A stretch of DNA of 64,000 bases from Methylobacterium sp. Lineage in GTDB: Bacteria > Pseudomonadota > Alphaproteobacteria > Rhizobiales > Beijerinckiaceae. The notes beneath the pieces were generated by a model. That model was not told where the DNA came from and did not search any database. It saw only the letters and a list, made by a program, of their open reading frames with translations. Made by a program: the position numbers and the translations under genes. Positions 10,511 to 21,094 of the stretch are shown here, piece after piece. Numbering within the stretch: position 1 is the first letter of the stretch; the number at the start of each line of letters is the position of its first letter. Location of the stretch: NCBI RefSeq assembly GCF_019745455.1, contig NZ_JAIETD010000017.1, positions 1-64,000 on the forward strand, in the 5' to 3' direction.

Positions 10511-10712
10511 ACGATGCGGGAGAGCCCAGACGAGCGTTCGTTCGTCATGGCGCCGACGGAGCAACCACCCCCGGAAACTCTCAGGCACAATCACCGCAAT
10601 CGTTGGACAATCTGGAGAGAGGCGCCTGACGGCGTCCACCGAAGGAGAAATCTCAAGTCGCTCCGGCGCTTGATAGAAGCTCTCAGGTAACCGCGACAGA
10701 TGGGGGCAACCG
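10511..10712 (+). promoter_or_regulatory. Tandem (two-aptamer) glycine riboswitch upstream of gcvT
   Basis: Aptamer 1 ~10514-10590: GGGAGAG...GCGCCGACGGAGCAACC...GGAAACTCTCAGGCACA. Aptamer 2 ~10611-10710: TCTGGAGAGAGGCGCC...CACCGAAGGAGAAATCTC...GAAGCTCTCAGGTAACCGCGACAGA. Both have the GGAGAG / CCGA[AC]GG / CTCTCAGG conserved core; directly precedes the gcv operon. Confidence 0.95.
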
Positions 10713-10759
10713 GGACGCTCGTTCGAGCTTCCGGGGCCATTCTGTCGCGAGGTGACCTG

Positions 10760-11914
10760 ATGCAGCCAGTGCCTGCTCCAGACACGACTTCCCCGATCGA
10801 AACACCCCTTCACGCTCTCCATCAGCGCCTCGGCGCCAGGATGGTGCCGTTCGCGGGCTACGCGATGCCGCTGCAATACCCGGCCGGCCTTCTCGCGGAG
10901 CACTTGCACACGCGGGCATCGGCCGGGCTGTTCGACGTCTCGCATATGGGCCAGATCGCGGTCACGCCGCGCTCGGGCGACATGGCCGACGCGGCGCTCG
11001 CGCTCGAGACCTTGATCCCGATCGACGTGCTCGGGCTGGCACCGGGCCGCCAACGCTACGGCGTCTTCACCGATGATTCCGGAGGCATCCTCGACGACCT
11101 CATGGTGGCTCATCTCGGCGACCACCTGGTCCTCGTCGTCAACGCCGCCTGCAAGGAGGCGGATGCGGCCCATCTCGAACGGCATCTTGCGCAGACCTGC
11201 CACGTCGCGATGCTGGCACGGGCGCTGCTCGCTCTTCAGGGACCGAAAGCGGGGGGCGCGCTCGCCGCCCTCGCCCCGGACGTCGCGACCATGCGCTTCA
11301 TGGATGTCCGCCGCGTCTCAATTCTCGGGGCCGAGGCCATCGTCACCCGCTCCGGCTATACCGGCGAGGACGGCTTCGAGATCTCACTCCCCGAAGATCA
11401 GGCCATGGCTGCGGCCGAGGCGCTTCTGGCCCAGGACGGCGTGATGGCGATCGGGCTCGGCGCCCGCGACTCCCTGCGTCTCGAGGCGGGCCTGTGCCTC
11501 TACGGCGCCGATATCGGCCCGGACACCGATCCGATCGAGGCCGGGCTCGTCTGGGCGATCCAGCCGGTTCGCAGGCGGGGCGGCGCCCGCGCCGGAGGTT
11601 TTCCGGGTGCCGACCGGATTCTGCAGGCGATCGAGACCGGTCCGAGTCGTCGGCGGGTCGGACTGCGACCTGAAGGCCGCCTTCCCGTCAGGGCCGGAGC
11701 CCCGCTCTTCGCGGGACGCGACGATGCGGAGGCGATCGGAACCGTCACCTCCGGCGGCTTCGGGCCGAGCCTCGGGTCTCCCGTCGCCATGGGCTACGTG
11801 CCGGCGCCACTCGCCAAGCCAGGCATACGCCTGTTCGCCGAGGTCCGCAGCCAGCGCCTGGCGCTCGACGTCACAGCCCTTCCTTTCGTTCCCGCCGGCT
11901 TCAAACGGCGCTGA
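10760..11914 (+). CDS. gcvT: glycine cleavage system aminomethyltransferase (T protein)
   Basis: TPLHALHQRLGARMVPFAGYAMPLQYPAGLLAEHLHTRASAGLFDVSHMGQI...; followed by gcvH and gcvP. Confidence 0.96.
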   Translation: MQPVPAPDTTSPIETPLHALHQRLGARMVPFAGYAMPLQYPAGLLAEHLHTRASAGLFDVSHMGQIAVTPRSGDMADAALALETLIPIDVLGLAPGRQRYGVFTDDSGGILDDLMVAHLGDHLVLVVNAACKEADAAHLERHLAQTCHVAMLARALLALQGPKAGGALAALAPDVATMRFMDVRRVSILGAEAIVTRSGYTGEDGFEISLPEDQAMAAAEALLAQDGVMAIGLGARDSLRLEAGLCLYGADIGPDTDPIEAGLVWAIQPVRRRGGARAGGFPGADRILQAIETGPSRRRVGLRPEGRLPVRAGAPLFAGRDDAEAIGTVTSGGFGPSLGSPVAMGYVPAPLAKPGIRLFAEVRSQRLALDVTALPFVPAGFKRR

Positions 11915-11938
11915 TCCCTCGACCTCCCGGAGAGAACC

Positions 11939-12301
11939 ATGATGAGATTCACTGACGAGCACGAATGGCTGAAGCGCGAGGGCGACGTCGCTACCGTAGG
12001 CATCACCGGACACGCAGCCGACCAGCTCGGCGACCTCGTCTTCATCGAACTACCGAACGTCGGCGCCAAGCTGAAGAAGGGGCAGGCGGCGGCGGTGGTC
12101 GAATCCGTGAAAGCGGCCTCCGACGTCTATGCGCCCCTCGACGGCACGGTCACCGAGGTCAACACGGCGGCCGTCGAGGACCCGAGCACCGTCGGCAGCG
12201 ACCCGCAGGGCGCGGGCTGGCTCTACCGCATGCGCCTGGACGATCCGGCCGCCTTCGAGGCCCTGATGGACGAGGCCGCCTACGCGGCTTTTCCGAAATA
12301 G
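11939..12301 (+). CDS. gcvH: glycine cleavage system H protein
   Basis: [68 protein letters not shown]; lipoyl-Lys ESVKAASD motif. Start could be 11939 or 11942. Confidence 0.97.
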   Translation: MMRFTDEHEWLKREGDVATVGITGHAADQLGDLVFIELPNVGAKLKKGQAAAVVESVKAASDVYAPLDGTVTEVNTAAVEDPSTVGSDPQGAGWLYRMRLDDPAAFEALMDEAAYAAFPK

Positions 12302-12378
12302 GCGCGAGCTCTCCTCCCAATGGGGAGGGAAGCACGCCCAGCCTTCTGTCACCTGTTCTGAATTGTTGAGGCAGTTCC

Positions 12379-15225
12379 ATGAGCGACGATCGCTACGATC
12401 CCTACGATTTCGCCAATCGCCGCCATATCGGGCCGACCACGGCCGAGATCGGCCAGATGCTGGACGTGGTCGGGGCGCCGACCCTCCATGTTCTCATCGA
12501 CGAGACCCTACCTGCCGGCATCCGCCAAGCCGAGCGCATCGATTTCGGGGCGTCGCTCACCGAGCGCCGTGCGATCGAGCGGATGCGCGAGATCGCGGAC
12601 AAGAACCGGCTCCTGGTCTCGCTGATCGGCCAGGGCTACCACGGCACCACGATGCCGCCGGTGATCCAGCGCAATATCTTCGAGAACCCGGCCTGGTACA
12701 CGGCCTATTCGCCCTACCAGCCCGAGATCAGCCAGGGGCGCCTGGAAGCCCTGCTCAATTTCCAGACCCTCGTCTGCGACCTGACCGGTCTCGACGTCGC
12801 CAACGCCTCCCTCCTCGACGAGGCCACCGCGGCCGCCGAGGCGATGGGCATGTCCAAACGCATCGCCACCAGCGAGGCCGACACTTTCTTCGTCGACCGT
12901 GAATGCCTTCCGCAGACCATCGCGGTTCTGAGGACGCGGGCCGCTCCGCTGGGCTGGCGCATCGTCGTCGGCGATCCGGAGAAGGATCTCGATCCCGACA
13001 CGGTGTTCGGCGCGATCTTCCAATATCCGGGCGTCTGCGGCGCGATCCAAGACTTCTCCGGAGCGATCGCACGTCTCCATGAGGCCGGCGCGGTGGCGGT
13101 GATGGCCGCCGACCCGCTGGCGCTCACGCTGCTCAAGCCGCCGGGCGAGATGGGCGCCGACATAGCGGTCGGTTCGATGCAGCGCTACGGCGTGCCGATG
13201 GGCTATGGCGGGCCGCACGCCGCCTACATGGCGACGCGGGACGCGCATAAGCGCACCCTGCCGGGCCGGCTCGTCGGCGTCTCGGTCGATGCCCGCGGCA
13301 ACCGCGCGTATCGCCTCGCCCTGCAGACCCGCGAACAGCATATCCGGCGCGAGAAGGCGACCTCCAACATCTGCACGGCGCAGGTGCTCCTCGCCGTCGT
13401 CGCCTCGATGTACGCGGTGTTCCACGGGCCGCGGGGTCTGCGCGCCATCGCCGACCGGGTCCACCGCGATGCGGTGCGCCTTGCCGACGGGCTGACGAGT
13501 CTGGGCTTCACGGTCGAACCGAAAAGCTTCTTCGACACGATCACCGTGAAGGTGGGGGCCTTCCAGGAACTGATCCTGAGAAACGCGGTCGCCAACGGCG
13601 TCAACCTGCGAAAAGTCGGCACCGACCGCATCGGCATCACGGTCGACGAGCGCACCCGTCCCGACATCATCCAAGCGGTGTGGAGGGCCTTTGGCGGCGA
13701 CCACCTCGCCTGTAACGAGACCTGGCCGGCGCAGCGCTTGCCGGCCGACCTCATGCGGACCTCTCCCTATCTCACGCACCCGATCTTTCACATGAACCGG
13801 GCCGAGAGCGAGATGACGCGCTACATGCGCCGCCTCGCCGACCGCGACCTGGCGCTCGACCGCGCGATGATCCCACTCGGCTCCTGCACGATGAAGCTCA
13901 ACGCCACCGCCGAGATGCTGCCGATCTCCTGGCCGGAATTCTCGGAGATCCACCCTTTCGTTCCCGACGACCAGGCGGCGGGCTATCACGAGATGATCGG
14001 CGACCTCTCGGCGAAACTCTGCGAGATCACCGGCTACGACGCGATCTCGATGCAGCCGAATTCCGGCGCCCAGGGCGAATACGCCGGGCTCCTCGCCATC
14101 CGGGCCTATCATCACGCGCGGGGAGAGGCGCATCGCGACGTCTGCCTGATCCCGTCCTCGGCCCACGGCACCAACCCGGCCTCGGCGCAGATGTGCGGGA
14201 TGAGCGTCGTCGTCGTGGGAGCGGACGCGCAGGGCAATGTCGATCTCGACGATTTCCGCAGCAAAGCCGACCAATACGCAGACCGGCTGTCGGCCTGCAT
14301 GATCACCTATCCATCCACGCACGGGGTGTTCGAGACGCGGGTGCAAGAGATCTGCGACATCGTCCACGAGCGCGGCGGACAGGTCTATCTCGACGGGGCG
14401 AACCTCAACGCGCTGGTGGGCCTCGCGCGGCCCGGGGATATCGGCGCCGATGTCAGCCACCTCAACCTGCACAAGACCTTCTGCATCCCCCATGGCGGCG
14501 GCGGGCCCGGCATGGGGCCGATCGGCGTCAAGGCGCACCTGATCCCGTTCCTTCCGGGGCACCCGGAGACGGGCGGGGAAGGGGCGGTCTCGGCGGCGCC
14601 CTACGGCTCGGCCTCGATCCTGCCGATCTCGTGGAGCTACTGCCTGATGATGGGCGGGCGGGGGCTCACCCAGGCGACCCGCATCGCCATCCTCAACGCC
14701 AACTACATCGCCAAGCGCCTGGAGGGCGCCTTCCCGGTCCTCTACGCGGGCGAGAACGGGCGCGTGGCCCATGAGTGCATCCTCGATGTCCGGCCGTTCC
14801 AGAAGAGCGCCGGCATCTCGGTCGAAGACATCGCCAAACGGTTGATCGATTGTGGCTTTCACCCGCCGACGATGAGCTGGCCGGTGGCCGGGACCCTGAT
14901 GGTCGAGCCGACCGAATCCGAGACCAAGGGCGAGATCGACCGCTTCTGCGACGCGATGCTGGCGATCCGCGAGGAGATCCGGGCGATCGAAACCGGTCGC
15001 ATGGACAAGCAGAACAACCCGCTCAAGAACGCGCCGCACACGGTGCAGGATCTCGTCGGCTCGTGGGAGCGCCCGTATTCGCGCGAGGCCGCCTGTTTCC
15101 CGGCGGGCTCGCGCGGCATCGACAAGTACTGGCCGCCGATCAACCGCGTCGACAACGCCTATGGCGACCGCAACCTGATGTGCTCCTGCCCGCCGCCGGA
15201 GACATACGTGAAGGCGGCGGAGTAG
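12379..15225 (+). CDS. gcvP: glycine dehydrogenase (aminomethyl-transferring), P protein
   Basis: 948 aa; [23 protein letters not shown]-terminus; [27 protein letters not shown]-binding motif. Confidence 0.98.
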   Translation: MSDDRYDPYDFANRRHIGPTTAEIGQMLDVVGAPTLHVLIDETLPAGIRQAERIDFGASLTERRAIERMREIADKNRLLVSLIGQGYHGTTMPPVIQRNIFENPAWYTAYSPYQPEISQGRLEALLNFQTLVCDLTGLDVANASLLDEATAAAEAMGMSKRIATSEADTFFVDRECLPQTIAVLRTRAAPLGWRIVVGDPEKDLDPDTVFGAIFQYPGVCGAIQDFSGAIARLHEAGAVAVMAADPLALTLLKPPGEMGADIAVGSMQRYGVPMGYGGPHAAYMATRDAHKRTLPGRLVGVSVDARGNRAYRLALQTREQHIRREKATSNICTAQVLLAVVASMYAVFHGPRGLRAIADRVHRDAVRLADGLTSLGFTVEPKSFFDTITVKVGAFQELILRNAVANGVNLRKVGTDRIGITVDERTRPDIIQAVWRAFGGDHLACNETWPAQRLPADLMRTSPYLTHPIFHMNRAESEMTRYMRRLADRDLALDRAMIPLGSCTMKLNATAEMLPISWPEFSEIHPFVPDDQAAGYHEMIGDLSAKLCEITGYDAISMQPNSGAQGEYAGLLAIRAYHHARGEAHRDVCLIPSSAHGTNPASAQMCGMSVVVVGADAQGNVDLDDFRSKADQYADRLSACMITYPSTHGVFETRVQEICDIVHERGGQVYLDGANLNALVGLARPGDIGADVSHLNLHKTFCIPHGGGGPGMGPIGVKAHLIPFLPGHPETGGEGAVSAAPYGSASILPISWSYCLMMGGRGLTQATRIAILNANYIAKRLEGAFPVLYAGENGRVAHECILDVRPFQKSAGISVEDIAKRLIDCGFHPPTMSWPVAGTLMVEPTESETKGEIDRFCDAMLAIREEIRAIETGRMDKQNNPLKNAPHTVQDLVGSWERPYSREAACFPAGSRGIDKYWPPINRVDNAYGDRNLMCSCPPPETYVKAAE

Positions 15226-15228
15226 TCC

Positions 15229-15678
15229 TCATCGCCCCTTGCGCAGGGGACGACCATAGAAGGTCCCGGCCTGTTCGAACCCTGTCGCGGCGCAGAAGGC
15301 GTCGAGGGCGGGCAGGCCTGGACCAACGAGAAGTTGCAGGCTGCCGCACCCAGCCATGCGAGCGGCCTGAGAAGCGGACTTCACGAGGAGCCGCCCGATC
15401 CCGCGACGGCGTTCGTCCGACCCGACGAGAAGCGTGGTGATCTGGGCGACCGGCGCGTCGGCGTCGAGACCGCGATACCAGTGCAGTACGACGAGCCCGC
15501 TCGGCGGCCCCCACTCGATGGCGACGAGGGCTGCGCTCGGTCCGTGGCGCAGGGCCTCTATCCGCTCGGCGAGGGCCGCGCCCGCCACGACGTAACCGGC
15601 GGCTCCGAGGAGTTCGGCGAGCCCAGGGGCGTCGCCGGCTTGAGCAGCGCGGATCTCCAGGCCGTAACGACTACCCAA
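15229..15678 (-). CDS. GNAT family N-acetyltransferase
   Basis: AQITTLLVGSDERRRGIGRLLVKSASQAARMAGCGSLQLLV: GNAT acetyl-CoA binding motif (RRRGIG). Confidence 0.85.
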   Translation of the reverse strand: MGSRYGLEIRAAQAGDAPGLAELLGAAGYVVAGAALAERIEALRHGPSAALVAIEWGPPSGLVVLHWYRGLDADAPVAQITTLLVGSDERRRGIGRLLVKSASQAARMAGCGSLQLLVGPGLPALDAFCAATGFEQAGTFYGRPLRKGR

Positions 15679-15710
15679 AAGATTCCCCGCTCAAGCGCGA
15701 AAGGCCATGA

Positions 15711-16628
15711 TCACGTCGTCGATTGCGCTCCGCGTTCCGCTTCCGTCGTCCCTGGTACGGGACCCTTGGCAGTGACGTGCCGGACGAAGGCGTCGACCCA
15801 GGCATCGAAGCAGGCCATGGCCTCGCTGTCATCCGCCATGTCGTCGGCCTGGTCGTCCGCATAGGGCTGATAGAGGCCGACAGAGGCGTGCCGCCAAAGT
15901 TCGTCCGGCACTTCGATACCGCTGTACCGGCATTGCCAGACGAGTCCCTGATAGGAACGTCGCTCGTCGCCCTGGTAGGGCTCGTGGTCGGGGTCGAACC
16001 AAGCCTTGTGCTCGAGAATGCGAGGTCGATGATCGTTGTCGAGCTCGTTGCCGCCCTCGTTGCCGTAGCAGAAGAAAGCGGCCGAGCGTCCTTCGAGATG
16101 GTTCTTCGTCAGCTCGCGCCAGAGCGGCGACCTCTCCAGGGCTTGTGCCTTCAGAGTGCTCTTCTTGTCGATGAGGTCGGGCCGCGGGTTGCCGCCGCTC
16201 ATGCAGACGAGGCGGTCGAACATCGCCTTGAGGTTGGTCGTGGGTCCGTACCACCAAACCGGGCCGATGATCGCCCAGGCATCGGCCCTGGCGAGCCGCT
16301 GGTAGATCTTCTCGTTCCACATCAGGTCGGGCTGGTGATCGCTGCCGGGCCCGTAGCAGTTGCAGGGCCACACGCAGAGCGCCATCGACGAGCCGACGCA
16401 GCCGTTACAGCCCTGGATCTTGGGTTTGCCGTGCTCGTTGCCGATATCGACGGCGTCGGCCTGCCATCGTGGCGGCAGGCGGCCGAGCATCCTGTGCATG
16501 AGAAAGCGGGCCTTGCCGTCTAGGCCCGGGCAACCATCGAGCCGGCGCGCAGAGCCGGCGATCACGAGCACCTGCAGCGGCCGCTCTTCCAGCGGCAACA
16601 CGTCGATCTCGGCTTTCACAGCGGTCAA
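15711..16628 (-). CDS. flavodoxin family / NAD(P)H-dependent FMN reductase-like protein
   Basis: LQVLVIAGSARRLDGCPGLDGKARFLMHRM N-terminal FMN-binding region; ADAWAIIGPVWWYGPTTNLKAMFDRLVCMSGG. Confidence 0.8.
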   Translation of the reverse strand: MTAVKAEIDVLPLEERPLQVLVIAGSARRLDGCPGLDGKARFLMHRMLGRLPPRWQADAVDIGNEHGKPKIQGCNGCVGSSMALCVWPCNCYGPGSDHQPDLMWNEKIYQRLARADAWAIIGPVWWYGPTTNLKAMFDRLVCMSGGNPRPDLIDKKSTLKAQALERSPLWRELTKNHLEGRSAAFFCYGNEGGNELDNDHRPRILEHKAWFDPDHEPYQGDERRSYQGLVWQCRYSGIEVPDELWRHASVGLYQPYADDQADDMADDSEAMACFDAWVDAFVRHVTAKGPVPGTTEAERGAQSTT

Positions 16629-16730
16629 GTCGGCGTCTTCTTGTCTCGCGATGATGCTCGATCCGAACCGGGCTCCGCAGGCAATTGTTCCTGCGGCCCC
16701 TATGCCTCATCATATCGTGTTCGACGAGCC

Positions 16731-18869
16731 TCAGGCCTCGATCCGACCGGCAAGGACGACGCCGCGGACGCGGGCACCGTCCGGTCCGAAGCCGTCGACC
16801 GCGTCCTGCAGCTCGGTCAGGGCGGTCCGGCCACCCTCAACCACGAGGACGATGTCGTCGGCGATGGCGGCGAAGGCGCGCAGGGTCGGGCCGACGGAGC
16901 CTGCATCGATGACGACGACGCCCGCCTGGCGCAGAAAATGGCCGAGCGCCTCGCGAAGGTTCGGCGCGGTGGCGAGAACTGCCCCGTCATTGTGTGTGCC
17001 GGCGGTGATGACGCGCAGCCCATCGAAGAAGCGAGGTGCGTCCGAGAACCCCTGCGGCGCTCCGGCGAGGAGGTCGGTGAGGCCGGGATAGCGCTCGGCA
17101 CCGAGCATGCGGGTCAGGCCGCGCACCTGCATGTCGCCGTCGATCAGGAGCGTGCGCTCGCCGCCGCCATGGATCAGCTTGGCGAAGTGCTGGGCAAGGG
17201 CGGTGCGGGCATTGGCGGCCCCGAGGCCGGCGAGGACGACGACCCGCGCCCGTTCGGACTGAATCGCCGGCGTCAGCATGTCCCTGAGGCGCCAGACCGC
17301 GTTCTCGCCCGGTTTCGTACCGGGCATCACGGCGAGCACCGGCAGCCGCGTCTCTGCCGTCACCTGGCGGCCAGAGCGGATGGTTCCGTCGAACTGCTCG
17401 CGGACGAGCGCCAGGCCGACGCCGAGAATGCCGCCCAGCATGACTGCGCCGAGGACCAGAACGATCCGCGATGGCCCGGACCGGCCGAGCGGCGGCATCG
17501 CGGCGGAGATGATCCGGCCCGCGCCAGTCTCGACGCCCTGACGCTCCTGAAGGTCCTTCGCGCGGTTGAGGAAGCTCTCGTAGAGCGTACGGTCGGAACT
17601 CGCCTGCCGTTCGAGCTCGCGCAGTCGCACCTGCGCCTGGTTGGCGCTGCCGGATTCCTTCTTCAGGCCCTCGATCTTGCGGGCGATGGCCGCCTCGCTG
17701 CCGCGGGCGCGCTCGTAATCGCTCTCCGCGGTGCGGGCGAGGCGCCCGAGTTCCTCCGACAGGCGCCGCCGGACCACCTGAACCTGCTCGGCGGCGGCGG
17801 CCATGGCCGGATGGCGCGGCCCATAGGCGAGTCTCGCCTCGCCCTCTGCGCGGGTCGCGTCGGCATATTGCGTTCGCAAGGCGGCGATGGTCGGCGAGGT
17901 CGACACCTCGGCCAGGGCCTCGGCCGGTTTGCCGGAACGGACGAGCTGGCGGACCTCGCTCACTCGCGCTTCCTGCTCGGCTGTTCGCGTCCGCGCCAGG
18001 GTCAGCTGATTGTTGAGGTCGGCGAGTTGCTGCTCGCCGACGAGACGACCGTTGGCGCCGATCAGGTTGTTGCCGTTTCGGTAGGTCTCCACCGCGGCTT
18101 CGCTCCGCTGGACGCGCTGGCGCAATTCCTCCAGGCGTCCGCTCAAGGCCTCGCCGGACTTTCGGGCTGCCTCGGAACGGACGGCGTTGGTCTCGGCGAG
18201 GAAGGCATCGCCGATCGCGGTGGCGATCCGCGCCGATTTATCGGGGTCGGCGGTCGTCACGGTAATGTCGAGGATGAACGTCTTCTCAGACCGGACGACT
18301 GCGACGGCGTTCTGGAGGGTGCGCAACACGGTCCGCATCCGATCCTCCGGCGCGGGCACTGGCGGTGGCGAAACCAGCGATGTGATTGCCTCAGCGATGC
18401 GTGCCTGCAGGCTCGGCTTCGGTGCGGCGAATTCCGGATCGGATGCGAGGTCGAGGCCGCGAACGACCTTGCCGAGCACGCTCGTCGAGGCGATGACCTG
18501 GATCTGGCTCTCGACCTCGGCTCCGGTCTCGTCGCCGGTGGTGTTGTTCGGACGGATATCGTTCTGGAAGACCTGGATGCCGCGCGGGTCGAGCAGCACC
18601 TTGGCGCTTGCCCGATACCGTGGATCCATCGACAGCACGACGATCAGGGCAAGGCCCCCGAGCATCAGGGCCGGCACGATGATCCAGAGCCGGCGCCGCC
18701 ACAGGGCGCGCCCGATGCCACGCAGGTCGACCACTGCGGCCGGTGGGGTCTCGGCGTCGATCTGGACCATGGAGAAGCGGCGATCGATGGCGGTCATCGG
18801 CGGCTCGCGAACCCAGAGAAGCGGACGCGTCGTGCGGTCATGGGACGTATCCGCTCCAAATCGAAACAT
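16731..18869 (-). CDS. Wzz/GumC-type polysaccharide chain-length protein with degenerate BY-kinase-like C-terminal domain
   Basis: N-terminal TM + Wzz region (IGRALWRRRLWIIVPALMLGGLALIVVLSMDPRYRASAKVLLDPRGIQV), coiled coil, second TM, then a MinD/BY-kinase-like region (RTLLIDGDMQVRGLTRML...LTDLLAG...VVVIDAG). Internal start at 18797 also possible. Confidence 0.9.
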   Translation of the reverse strand: MFRFGADTSHDRTTRPLLWVREPPMTAIDRRFSMVQIDAETPPAAVVDLRGIGRALWRRRLWIIVPALMLGGLALIVVLSMDPRYRASAKVLLDPRGIQVFQNDIRPNNTTGDETGAEVESQIQVIASTSVLGKVVRGLDLASDPEFAAPKPSLQARIAEAITSLVSPPPVPAPEDRMRTVLRTLQNAVAVVRSEKTFILDITVTTADPDKSARIATAIGDAFLAETNAVRSEAARKSGEALSGRLEELRQRVQRSEAAVETYRNGNNLIGANGRLVGEQQLADLNNQLTLARTRTAEQEARVSEVRQLVRSGKPAEALAEVSTSPTIAALRTQYADATRAEGEARLAYGPRHPAMAAAAEQVQVVRRRLSEELGRLARTAESDYERARGSEAAIARKIEGLKKESGSANQAQVRLRELERQASSDRTLYESFLNRAKDLQERQGVETGAGRIISAAMPPLGRSGPSRIVLVLGAVMLGGILGVGLALVREQFDGTIRSGRQVTAETRLPVLAVMPGTKPGENAVWRLRDMLTPAIQSERARVVVLAGLGAANARTALAQHFAKLIHGGGERTLLIDGDMQVRGLTRMLGAERYPGLTDLLAGAPQGFSDAPRFFDGLRVITAGTHNDGAVLATAPNLREALGHFLRQAGVVVIDAGSVGPTLRAFAAIADDIVLVVEGGRTALTELQDAVDGFGPDGARVRGVVLAGRIEA

Positions 18870-20914
18870 CAGACATGGTCGGACCTCGCCGGATTACGCA
18901 GGGACGGGTCGTCGAGCAGATCGCGGGCCAGCGTGTCGGCACCCGGAATGGGACCTCGCGCAAGAACGCTGATCCGCGTGGTCGCCTCGGCGTCGCGCAT
19001 ACGGCCGGAAAAGACGATTCTCTGGGCGTCGACAAGTTCCCCGAAGCGGCGGGCGCGGACCGCACCCTGGCCGGCACCTCGCCGAACCTCGACGGCGAAC
19101 CCGTCAGGGGCCCGAAACCGGCAGAGCCGATCCGCGCCCTGCATCACGAAGACGGTGTCGGCTTCGACGTCGAGATCGAGGCCGGCGCCGATGAGAAAGC
19201 CAATCTCGACGTCATGCTCCCTCCTTGACCCGACCAGCCGATCCGTGACCGTAAGCGTGTCGCCGTGCCGACCGAGCCGGCGGCGCTGGTGAACGCCATA
19301 ACGCCGACGATAGCCGTCGTGCAGGGCCGATACCCACCAGCCATCCGCATCCGAACGCCACTCCTCGAGGGTCGCCTCGGCGCGGTTCGTCCAGGTGAAG
19401 GCCGAGGACGACCGGCTCTGCGAGGCCCCGGCGAGGCACAGGGTGTTGTGGCTCGGGCTCTCGCGCAGGGCGAGACGCATCGCGCCGCCGGCATTGTAGA
19501 GGAAGGTGCCCGGATCGATCAGCACGGGGATCCCGTCGAGGCTCATCCAGAGGGACAGGGCGTCGGCATGGCCGTGAGCCGCCAGGCTCAGATAGCCGAG
19601 CGGCCCGTGGTCGAAGACGAGGTGCAGGCGGCGTCCCGCGACGGTGTCTCGCGCGACGGTGTAGCCGCCGTCACGGAACAGCAGGACTTCGTCAGCGACG
19701 GGACGGTCTCCTGCCGGCGTCGAGAAGATCGCGTCCCGCAGATGCGGGTCGCGGGCGGGAGGCAGGAGGTCGGGCCGGCCGGTCAGCCCCGCGACCGCCG
19801 CCACCACCGAGGCGACGTAGCGCGGCTCGTCATCGGGCGGCTGGGCGATCACACGGCTCTCGTCGTCGTCGCCAATGGCGGGGACACGCCCTGTCTCATC
19901 CATCAGCGCTCGCAGGAAGACGGCGGAGGCCGCGAGACGATCGAGTACCGGGGCCGCGAACGGCCTTCCCTGGCAACCTGCCACGAGGGCCGCGAAGGCG
20001 ATCATCTCGCAGGAGAACGCCTGATAGCTTGGCGACTGCTCCGCTCCGGCGCCATCCGGCAGGATCTGCAGGAGGGCTTCCGTCTCCAGGATCCGCCTTC
20101 CCTCCCGCTCCCAGCTGGCATCGATGTCGGGAACGAGGGTGCCGGCGAGGAACAGGCCCAGCCCCTCTGCGATCCTATGGTTGTTGGCGGAGGAGTGAAG
20201 AGAGGGAAAGGCGGCGATCTGGCTGGCATGCGCCGCGACGAAGGCGCGGATCAGCCCTGCATCGGCGGATGAGAGCTCGTGTCGCTCCAAGCCCGACCGG
20301 AGGAGAGTCACGGCGACGAGGCGCAGAGCCAGTTCGATCCCGGAGCACCAATGTACGCCCCGATGCGGCGGGTTCGCCCGCATGAAGTCGCTGAGCACCG
20401 CGAGGGCGAGTCGTGCGGATTCCTCGTCGCCGGCCGCAGCCGCGGCTGCGAGCGGATGCAGCACCTGCAGACGCGCTGGCTCCCAGATGAATTTCACGTC
20501 GCCGCGGTTGGGGCCATTGGGATCGTGCCCGGTCGCCCGTAGGTCGACGTCGAGGAATCCGGCTTCTCCTGTCGGCCATGATCGCCCTGTGACGACATCA
20601 CGGCTCCACAAGGCGCCGGCTCCCGATTCCCATGACACGGGAGGCCAACCCCGGCCGAAGAATCGCAGCTGGCCTGCCAGCGCACCTGCGGCACTCGCCG
20701 CGACGGTCGGCAGCCGAGCTGCATTCACAAGGCGATCACGGAGTCTCGCGATTTCGTGAATGTCTCGTTCTGATACGTAGTCGGACCATTCTACGCAGCG
20801 GTTTCGCCAAGCCCAGCGAACCCGAGCTTCCTGTACCCGATGAAAGGCTTCAGCCACCGTCATCGCCTTGAATCGAGTGGCATACCAAAAAAGCTTCGAC
20901 AATTGCAGCGCCAT
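18869..20914 (-). CDS. heparinase II/III family protein (putative uronate polysaccharide lyase)
   Basis: 681 aa; LFRDGGYTVARDTVAGRRLHLVFDHGPLGYLSLAAHGHADALSLWMSLDGIPVLIDPGTFLYN is the heparinase II/III core; abuts the Wzz/GumC gene. Confidence 0.9.
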   Translation of the reverse strand: MALQLSKLFWYATRFKAMTVAEAFHRVQEARVRWAWRNRCVEWSDYVSERDIHEIARLRDRLVNAARLPTVAASAAGALAGQLRFFGRGWPPVSWESGAGALWSRDVVTGRSWPTGEAGFLDVDLRATGHDPNGPNRGDVKFIWEPARLQVLHPLAAAAAAGDEESARLALAVLSDFMRANPPHRGVHWCSGIELALRLVAVTLLRSGLERHELSSADAGLIRAFVAAHASQIAAFPSLHSSANNHRIAEGLGLFLAGTLVPDIDASWEREGRRILETEALLQILPDGAGAEQSPSYQAFSCEMIAFAALVAGCQGRPFAAPVLDRLAASAVFLRALMDETGRVPAIGDDDESRVIAQPPDDEPRYVASVVAAVAGLTGRPDLLPPARDPHLRDAIFSTPAGDRPVADEVLLFRDGGYTVARDTVAGRRLHLVFDHGPLGYLSLAAHGHADALSLWMSLDGIPVLIDPGTFLYNAGGAMRLALRESPSHNTLCLAGASQSRSSSAFTWTNRAEATLEEWRSDADGWWVSALHDGYRRRYGVHQRRRLGRHGDTLTVTDRLVGSRREHDVEIGFLIGAGLDLDVEADTVFVMQGADRLCRFRAPDGFAVEVRRGAGQGAVRARRFGELVDAQRIVFSGRMRDAEATTRISVLARGPIPGADTLARDLLDDPSLRNPARSDHV

Positions 20915-21064
20915 GGGTCATCCCAATAAGGAAACGAGTAGCTTAAGATCCGTAATCAAATTGGAAATCATAGTATGTTTCATTCTTAGACACTGAAGTT
21001 ACCTGTATGTGCTAAAATAGGACAAGTGGTTTTTAATGCAACCGTTTGATCGCTCTTACGTTGT

Positions 21065-21094
21065 TTGACACTCAACGCAGCGACTACCTATTAA
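21065..21094 (+). promoter_or_regulatory. predicted sigma70-type promoter for wecB
   Basis: TTGACA (21065-21070), 18-nt spacer, TATTAA (21089-21094), ~57 nt before the wecB ATG at 21151, in an unusually AT-rich intergenic region. Confidence 0.6.

Noticed and set aside
10400-10690. 96-aa ORF upstream of gcvT
   Set aside because: Overlaps the tandem glycine riboswitch; no SD or protein-like composition.
12508-15039. 843-aa minus-strand ORF
   Set aside because: Antisense shadow of gcvP.
16641-19292. 883-aa plus-strand ORF
   Set aside because: Antisense to the Wzz/GumC gene; no recognisable domain.
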